From the NCBI GenBank assembly GCA_946482515.1, contig CAMLRS010000026.1, positions 1 through 37,928 on the forward strand: a stretch of 37,928 bases of DNA, in the 5' to 3' direction. This document shows positions 33,190 to 37,928 of this stretch, piece by piece (the stretch's first letter is position 1; each line of letters opens with the position of its first letter). Made by a program: the position numbers and the translations under genes. The DNA comes from an uncultured Flavobacteriales bacterium. GTDB lineage: Bacteria > Bacteroidota > Bacteroidia > Flavobacteriales > Crocinitomicaceae. The notes beneath the pieces were generated by a model that saw only the letters and a program-made list of their open reading frames with translations, was not told where the DNA came from and did not search any database.

Positions 33190-33836
33190 CAGAACAGGTA
33201 CTGTTTCTCGTCGAGGGTTTTCTTGATTTCAATGGCCATGGAATCGACCAGCTCGGCCTTGATGCGCGAATCGTTGATGGCTTCACACAAACGGTAATCG
33301 TATTTGCCGTCTTTCCAGGTAAACACGCAATTGTAGAAATACAGGTAGCCTTCGATCCGTTCCCCGAAACGCACCACGATGTCGTCGTAGCCGCTTGATG
33401 TAGGGCGACGCTCGATCAGGTAACCGTTGAATCCGTTCAGCTTCACCAGCTTGCCCTGCTCGCGTTCAAAAATGAGCAGTCGACGCGTCGGCCAGCCATT
33501 CACACCGGCTTTCACCATTACCATGAAACCGTCTTTCAGCGGCGTTTTGTCATTCAGTGGGAAGAAACGGAAGAATTTCGGGCTGCAGGCCGGGCGTTTT
33601 TCGTCCGTGTCGTTTGGTGCCGTAGGATCGCAGAGCATCAGCTCTTTCAACAGATCGGCTTCCACACCTGATTGAAAGCTGTTGGCATTAAAATCCGTGC
33701 TGATACTGTTCGGATTGACCGGTTCGGGAGCTTTGTGTTCGTCCAGCGGTTTTTCTTCCGGATCTTCTGTGTCGCAGGCCGGCAGTGCAAAAACGAGTGC
33801 CAACGGAAGCAACAACAGGATATAGATTCTTTTCAT
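33189..33836 (-). CDS. Putative lipoprotein
   Basis: I choose the ATG at 33836 (215 residues), because it starts the signal peptide directly; one at 33854 adds six residues. Lipobox Cys21 (ALPACDTED) is followed by an acidic, Pro-rich linker (EDPEEKPLDEHKAPEPVNPN). The folded part has Cys residues in MLCDPTA and ACSPKF, a beta-rich middle (FMVMVKAGVNGWPTRRLLIFERE) and a final helical stretch (DSRIKAELVDSMAIEIKKTL). Function is unknown. Confidence 0.65.
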   Translation of the reverse strand: MKRIYILLLLPLALVFALPACDTEDPEEKPLDEHKAPEPVNPNSISTDFNANSFQSGVEADLLKELMLCDPTAPNDTDEKRPACSPKFFRFFPLNDKTPLKDGFMVMVKAGVNGWPTRRLLIFEREQGKLVKLNGFNGYLIERRPTSSGYDDIVVRFGERIEGYLYFYNCVFTWKDGKYDYRLCEAINDSRIKAELVDSMAIEIKKTLDEKQYLF

Positions 33837-33869
33837 AGCCTTAAAACTACGCATTTCGTAAAGGTTACA

Positions 33870-34730
33870 TCAGTGAAAAACCGCTGAACTGGCCAGCATA
33901 GCTTGAGAAAAAGCGGCTTCGTTCACGCCGGTTTCAATTCCCGCCGAACGGAAATAATCCAGCATCAATTCGGTAGGCATATTGCCTGTCAGATCGTTTT
34001 TTGCCATCGGACAACCGCCGTAGCCTTTGATTGCGCCATCGAAATGACGGCAGCCGGCTTCGTATGCGGCTTGGGTCAAAGCCATGGCATCTTCCCGCAA
34101 GGTATGCAAATGCGCACCGATCGTTACTTCCGGCAATTCCGGAATAACCGTTGAAAAGACCGATCGTACTAATTCCGGATTCGCTGCTCCGATGGTATCT
34201 GAAAGCGCCAGGTGACGCACGTCGAACAACTCGAACAAACGACGGCTCCATTCGGTTACCAGCTCTGGTCCCCAGGCATCGCCGTAAGGATTGCCAAAGC
34301 CCATGGAAATGTAGAGCACGAGCTTTTTATTGAGCCGGCTGCAGATCTCACGGATCGCTTCTACCCTTTTCATCGATTCTTCGATCGAAGCGTTGGTATT
34401 ACGCTGCTGGAACGTCTCCGAGATGGAAAACGGGTAGCCGAGGTAGGTAATTTCGTCGTATTGGGCCGCTTCTTCGGCACCGCGCTCGTTGGCAACAATG
34501 GCCAGCAGTTTGGGCGAATCCGCCGTAAGCTTCAGCTGCGAAAGGACTTCTTTGGTATCCTGCATCTGCGGAATGGCTTTCGGAGAAACGAAGCTCCCGA
34601 AATCCAGCGTATCGAACCCGCAGGTGAGCAGGGAATTGATATAAGCGACTTTGGTTTCTGTGGGAATCCACTCGGTGATGCCCTGCATGGCGTCACGTGG
34701 ACATTCGGTTAAAAAAACGCGTTCGTTCAT
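33870..34730 (-). CDS. Hydroxymethylglutaryl-CoA lyase
   Basis: A 286-residue TIM-barrel enzyme that cleaves HMG-CoA to acetyl-CoA and acetoacetate in leucine catabolism. Arg12 and Asp13 (ECPRDAMQG) are the catalytic pair, His207 and His209 (GAHLHT) are metal ligands, and Cys240 in the glycine loop ([16 protein letters not shown]) is the mobile-loop cysteine. Asn250 is the remaining conserved ligand-region residue. It starts 4 nt inside the pyrD stop, so translation is coupled. Together with the dehydrogenase at the window start, leucine degradation appears to be encoded nearby, though they are far apart. Confidence 0.88.
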   Translation of the reverse strand: MNERVFLTECPRDAMQGITEWIPTETKVAYINSLLTCGFDTLDFGSFVSPKAIPQMQDTKEVLSQLKLTADSPKLLAIVANERGAEEAAQYDEITYLGYPFSISETFQQRNTNASIEESMKRVEAIREICSRLNKKLVLYISMGFGNPYGDAWGPELVTEWSRRLFELFDVRHLALSDTIGAANPELVRSVFSTVIPELPEVTIGAHLHTLREDAMALTQAAYEAGCRHFDGAIKGYGGCPMAKNDLTGNMPTELMLDYFRSAGIETGVNEAAFSQAMLASSAVFH

Positions 34731-35776
34731 GTTGTTTTTTCCTTCAAACGTTTAGCTAAGATAGCTTTATTGATGCGTTTGACAATGGCCGGACCTTCAT
34801 AAATGAAACCGGTGTAAAGCTGCACGAGACTTGCTCCTGCTTCCAGTTTTTCCAGCGCATCTTCTGCCGAATGAATACCGCCTACACCGATGATCGGGAA
34901 GCTGTTGCCGGAATGCTCCGCCAGGTAACGAATCACTTCGGTAGAACGCTGTCTGACCGGTTTTCCCGACACACCGCCGGCACCGATATCCTCTACCCGC
35001 TTTTTGTCGGTTTTCAGGCCGCTGCGGTCAATGGTGGTGTTCGTTGCGATAACACCTGCAATTCCTGTTGTTTGAACGATCTCCACGATGTCGTCGAGCT
35101 GTGAATCGGTCAGGTCCGGTGCAATTTTCAGGAAGATAGGCTTCGCAGAGCCTAATTCGGTACGTTTCGCCATCAGTGTGTTGAGCAATTCCGTGAGTGG
35201 CGCTTTGTCCTGCAATTCGCGCAGATTCGGCGTATTCGGCGAAGAAACGTTGACCACGAAGTAATCCACATACGGTTCGAGCGCTGTGTACGATTTCAGG
35301 TAATCGCTGGTGGCTTCTTCATTCGGCGTGACTTTGTTCTTACCGATGTTTCCTCCGACGATACAACGCGGCTGTAGCTGTTTCAAGCGCTCCACGATCA
35401 CTTCCACACCGTCGTTGTTGAAGCCCATGCGGTTGATCACTGCTTCGTCTTCCACCAAACGGAACAAGCGCGGTTTCGGATTGCCTTCCTGACCTACCGG
35501 CGTTACGGTACCGATCTCGATGAACCCAAACCCGCAATCGGCGAGCTGGTTGATCATCAAAGCATTCTTGTCGAATCCTGCAGCCAGTCCAACCGGGTTG
35601 GGAAAGGTAATGCCGGCTACCGTGGTTTCCAGCGCAGGATGCTTCAGCACATACATTTTGCGCCAGATGGGACGCACAAAGGGCACGGAAAGCCAGAAAC
35701 GCAGCAGGCTGAAGGTGAAATAATGAATTTTCTCAGGATCGAACCGGAAGAAGAACCACTTGATGAAAGGATACAT
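34727..35776 (-). CDS. pyrD: Dihydroorotate dehydrogenase (quinone), class 2
   Basis: I start at the ATG at 35776 (349 residues); the longer frame from 35845 runs across the terminator of the next gene. The N-terminal helical segment [21 protein letters not shown] is the membrane-associated quinone-tunnel region of class 2 enzymes. [13 protein letters not shown] and GGVSGKPVR are FMN-site segments, and [16 protein letters not shown] contains the catalytic Ser of class 2. GVIATNTT and IIGVGGI complete the barrel. It oxidises dihydroorotate to orotate in pyrimidine synthesis, passing electrons to quinone. It overlaps the HMG-CoA lyase gene by 4 nt. Confidence 0.95.
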   Translation of the reverse strand: MYPFIKWFFFRFDPEKIHYFTFSLLRFWLSVPFVRPIWRKMYVLKHPALETTVAGITFPNPVGLAAGFDKNALMINQLADCGFGFIEIGTVTPVGQEGNPKPRLFRLVEDEAVINRMGFNNDGVEVIVERLKQLQPRCIVGGNIGKNKVTPNEEATSDYLKSYTALEPYVDYFVVNVSSPNTPNLRELQDKAPLTELLNTLMAKRTELGSAKPIFLKIAPDLTDSQLDDIVEIVQTTGIAGVIATNTTIDRSGLKTDKKRVEDIGAGGVSGKPVRQRSTEVIRYLAEHSGNSFPIIGVGGIHSAEDALEKLEAGASLVQLYTGFIYEGPAIVKRINKAILAKRLKEKTT

Positions 35777-35812
35777 GAAAGCTTTTTGGTAAGCAAAGGT
35801 ATAAACACAAAA

Positions 35813-35836
35813 CGAGGTGACCAACTGATCACCTCG
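35813..35836 (-). terminator. Terminator of the DUF6089-like barrel gene
   Basis: CGAGGTGA (35813-35820) and TCACCTCG (35829-35836) form a perfect 8-bp stem with an 8-nt loop. On the minus strand it leads into TTTTGTGTTT, 23 nt after the stop at 35860. Confidence 0.75.
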
Positions 35837-35859
35837 CCTGTTCAATTATTCTGTTGAAA

Positions 35860-36813
35860 TTAGAATTTCGCTCTGTAAGATCTTCCGAAGCGGATACGCG
35901 GACCACGCATAGCGCCTTTATAGGTAATGTTGCGGTAGATCGTGATGTTGGCGTAGAACAAGGCATCGTTTTGCTTGTCACCACGCTGCTGTCCTGCCGA
36001 GAACCAGTTCGCGTTCTGAACCGCAGGGTTGGCCAGTGCAACGGCATCAGGACCTACTTCCTGCATCAGGATAGCCGGATCGTAATACGTTCCGTGAACA
36101 TCGTCGATGTAATCGGTAAAGGTTTTTACATATGTTGCTTCGATACCGATGCGCCACAATTGGTTGATTCCCATGCGGAAACCGACACCAAACGGAATGG
36201 TTGCTGTAAAGCCGCTGTATTCTGCCGGACCGCCATCGAGACCTTGTCCTTCGGTGCGCATAGGCTTCAGCGCCACCCATGAACCCTGGTACAAAGCACG
36301 CGGGCTGTAGTAAGCAACACCAATACCGGTAAAGAAGTAAATCTGCTCGTTGTGATCCTTGAAACCTTTCAGTCCCGGAATGTTGAAACGACGTCCCACT
36401 TTCTCATTCGCCAGCACGATGATCTCGAAACGCTGGTTCAGGTTAACGATCGGCGAACGGAAGTGCAGGTTGCGGCTGTTGCGCACCACGTCTTCTGTTT
36501 TCGCATCGCTACCACGCACCATTCCGAAGTTCAGTATCGTTGAAGTGGCATAGTACGGGTGGAAACGGTAACGGTAACCGATCACGCCGCCAAAGCCGGT
36601 GGATGGAAAATCGAGGTCCTTCAAACTGTAGTCGGTACCAATCTGGTTCGCCCCTCCAAGGTCGCCCAAAAAGTTGGTAGCACCGAATCCAATAATGAGT
36701 TCTTTCTTGTTCCTGGACCAATTTCGCTGCGAGTTGAAGTTGGTAGGCTGAGCGATAGCAGTCGTCAAAGTAGTAGTTGCAAAGGCTATCAATACGTATC
36801 TCGTTAAAATCAT
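35860..36813 (-). CDS. Outer membrane beta-barrel protein (DUF6089-like)
   Basis: A 317-residue protein with a signal peptide (about 1-21, ending TTAIAQ). IIGFGATNFLGDLGGANQIG is the hallmark first strand pair of the DUF6089/porin-like Bacteroidota barrel family, followed by repeated amphipathic strands with aromatic girdles (GFGGVIGYRYRFHPYYA, IYFFTGIGVAYYSPRALY, IPFGVGFRMGINQLWRIGIEATYVKTF). The end GRSYRAKF resembles a barrel's last strand. Likely an outer membrane structural protein; some relatives are linked to gliding/T9SS loci, but no such partner is next to it. Confidence 0.8.
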   Translation of the reverse strand: MILTRYVLIAFATTTLTTAIAQPTNFNSQRNWSRNKKELIIGFGATNFLGDLGGANQIGTDYSLKDLDFPSTGFGGVIGYRYRFHPYYATSTILNFGMVRGSDAKTEDVVRNSRNLHFRSPIVNLNQRFEIIVLANEKVGRRFNIPGLKGFKDHNEQIYFFTGIGVAYYSPRALYQGSWVALKPMRTEGQGLDGGPAEYSGFTATIPFGVGFRMGINQLWRIGIEATYVKTFTDYIDDVHGTYYDPAILMQEVGPDAVALANPAVQNANWFSAGQQRGDKQNDALFYANITIYRNITYKGAMRGPRIRFGRSYRAKF

Positions 36814-36845
36814 ACCTTGTCAGATAAGGGTATTTTAATTCCCCG

Positions 36846-36875
36846 CTAAAATACTCCTTTAGCGTTAAAAAACAA
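36846..36875 (-). promoter_or_regulatory. Candidate promoter of the barrel gene
   Basis: On the minus strand TTG (36875-36873), a 19-nt spacer and TATTTTAG (36853-36846) fit TTG-N19-TAnnTTTG with one mismatch in the -7 box. The predicted leader is about 25-30 nt. Confidence 0.35.
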
Positions 36876-36901
36876 CTGCTTACCCGTGCTTTTTTTTAAA
36901 C

Positions 36902-36918
36902 GTTCATTGTTAATGAAC
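36902..36918. promoter_or_regulatory. Perfect inverted repeat upstream of the barrel gene
   Basis: GTTCATT-GTT-AATGAAC is a perfect 7-bp inverted repeat about 90 nt before the start at 36813. It might be an operator or only a chance AT-rich palindrome. Confidence 0.3.
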
Positions 36919-36941
36919 ATTTTAGAGATGCGATTGAATAT

Positions 36942-36974
36942 AAAAAAGTCCGCCCGGTAGTTACCGAGCGGACT
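36942..36974 (-). terminator. Terminator of the ECF sigma gene
   Basis: GTCCGC-CGGTA/TACCG-GCGGAC form a long stem (36947-36974) with a small bulge and a short loop. On the minus strand it ends in a T-run (A-tract 36942-36947 on plus), 22 nt past the stop at 36996. Confidence 0.85.
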
Positions 36975-36995
36975 GTGAATCTCAAAAAACGAACG

Positions 36996-37580
36996 TTAAG
37001 CTGCGAGGTTTTTCTTGTAAAAATGAACTCTCAGCTTCTCAACAGCGCGGAATGTTTTGACCTTGGCGTTGTTCTCCGTCAGGCCGAGCTGCTCACCGAT
37101 TTCACGGAAGCTCAGCTGTTCGAAGAAACGCATTTCGATCAGTCGAAGCTGTTCTTGTTTCAATTGCTGAAGTGCCGCCAGCAAGCGTGAACGATTGAGC
37201 TCTCCTTCGGTTGGGTCGATCAGGAACTCATCGAACGTTGCGATCTGGATGTTGTCCATGCGAACGGTCTTGGCAGTTTGCTTCTCACGAAATTGCTGGT
37301 ACAGCTCGCTTTTTGCAATGCGGTACAACCAGGAACCGAATGGAACACCACGAAATTCGTATTGTTCAAGGTTCTTGATCGCTTTTACAAATACCTGTGA
37401 AGCAATGTCATGCGCCATTTCTGCATCGTCGGCGCGTTGGAGTAAGTACCGCAGAATGGGAGAATAGTACTTGCGGTACAGTGGGGCAAACTTGGTCGGG
37501 TCTGACTTCGCTTGTGTTACCCATAGTTGCTCCTCCCGGAGCAAGTCCTGAGTTTGGTGGAAATAAGGATTAACTGACAT
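36996..37580 (-). CDS. ECF-type RNA polymerase sigma factor
   Basis: A 194-residue sigma-70 family protein with regions 2 and 4 only. Region 2 is PLYRKYYSPILRYLLQRADDAEMAHDIASQVFVKAI, GSWLYRIAKSELYQQFRE (about 32-98). Region 4 is LKQEQLRLIEMRFFEQLSFREIGEQLGLTENNAKVKTFRAVEKLR (about 138-184). No anti-sigma gene is adjacent in the window, so its control is unknown. It is monocistronic between its own terminator and the di-haem peroxidase gene behind it. Confidence 0.92.
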   Translation of the reverse strand: MSVNPYFHQTQDLLREEQLWVTQAKSDPTKFAPLYRKYYSPILRYLLQRADDAEMAHDIASQVFVKAIKNLEQYEFRGVPFGSWLYRIAKSELYQQFREKQTAKTVRMDNIQIATFDEFLIDPTEGELNRSRLLAALQQLKQEQLRLIEMRFFEQLSFREIGEQLGLTENNAKVKTFRAVEKLRVHFYKKNLAA

Positions 37581-37737
37581 GGTTTATTGGGATTTTGGGT
37601 TTGCATTTTTGGGGAGATAGTTTAACCTAAATTAACGATTGTTCGCTAAAATATTGTACGCCACCAGCGGGTTTGGCGATTTTTTAACATTTATCCCGGA
37701 TACCGACCGTTCATAAAATCTACTAAATCGCTCGATT

Positions 37738-37928
37738 TTACTGGAAATTCTGTAAATAAGTCGTGTCAGTGAGCGATTGAAAAAAATGCAATAAATCTTG
37801 CTCGTCCTGAACCGTTAAATCGAATTTTACTACCACAGGCGATTGATTTACATGGTTTTTTGCCCCCGTTTTGTAATGTTGAAGGACGTTTTCCAGCGTC
37901 AAAATACTACCGTCGTGCATATAAGGTG
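37738..37928 (-). CDS. Di-haem cytochrome c peroxidase-like protein, C-terminal part
   Basis: The frame is open to the window edge and only the last 63 or so codons are seen. It begins PYMHDGSILTLENVLQHYKTG, the characteristic C-terminal segment of bacterial di-haem cytochrome c peroxidase/MauG family proteins, where the Met in PYMHDG is a conserved haem-site residue and the helix with the trailing HY-x-x-G follows. The end LTVQDEQDLLHFFQSLTD is the usual final helix. These are periplasmic c-type cytochromes that reduce peroxide or modify proteins. Haem-binding CxxCH motifs would lie outside the window. Confidence 0.85.
   Translation of the reverse strand, partial: PYMHDGSILTLENVLQHYKTGAKNHVNQSPVVVKFDLTVQDEQDLLHFFQSLTDTTYLQNFQ

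Noticed and set aside
1..37928. CRISPR array, rRNA or tRNA genes, prophage structural genes
   Set aside because: No regularly spaced repeats, no recognisable tRNA cloverleaf or rRNA sequence, and no capsid, tail, terminase or integrase genes were seen.

Overview
The window looks like a chromosome segment of a free-living Bacteroidota, probably a flavobacterial relative in or near the Crocinitomicaceae/Fluviicola group; that lineage call is inference. The evidence is three secreted proteins with C-terminal type IX secretion (T9SS) sorting domains, an extended Bacteroidota-type NusB, a DUF1573 lipoprotein, a DUF6089-like barrel, a Bacteroidota-style TonB-dependent receptor, many short lipoproteins and candidate TAnnTTTG promoter boxes.

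Layout. 1-1986: the end of a leucine-type dehydrogenase, then nusB, a DUF1573 lipoprotein and yajC, closed by a strong terminator. 2027-2380: a dispersed repeat. 2382-5596: a minus-strand run of two paralogous lipoproteins, a T9SS adhesin-like protein, a DUF4268 protein and a larger lipoprotein. 5597-20768: an AT-rich accessory zone. It holds about 1.2 kb of gene-free, repeat-rich DNA, then a tightly coupled operon (7281-12369) of an XRE regulator, a four-helix membrane protein, a membrane-anchored TIR/nucleoside-deoxyribosyltransferase-like protein and a 1242-residue nuclease-STAND NTPase-helical-repeat protein. After these come a beta-helix T9SS protein, a 1433-residue Asp-box T9SS protein and a PD-(D/E)xK nuclease. 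Copies of one repeat family sit between these modules, and no integrase or transposase is present.

20796-26243: lipoprotein, membrane and hypothetical genes, a zinc-metalloprotease-like protein whose N-terminus resembles DUF4157/eCIS-associated cargo, and a class 3 lipase. 26330-26524: a compact element with perfect 25-bp terminal inverted repeats, related to the 2027-2380 repeat. 26588-28761: an AraC-type regulator, a VOC protein, a DUF1569 protein and a CREST-family membrane hydrolase.

28795-32047 (minus): a probable metal-uptake operon made of a His/Cys-rich exported protein, a TonB-dependent receptor and a lipoprotein. 32223-33836: three lipoproteins. 33870-35776: HMG-CoA lyase and pyrD, overlapping by 4 nt. 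35860-37580: a DUF6089-like barrel and an ECF sigma factor. The window ends inside a di-haem cytochrome c peroxidase-like gene.

The best candidate for an undescribed system is the four-gene operon at 7281-12369. Its last protein has the effector-STAND-sensor layout of Avs-type antiphage proteins, but it is paired with two membrane proteins, one carrying a second potential effector domain. This is inferred from motifs and gene order only. No rRNA, tRNA or CRISPR array was recognised.
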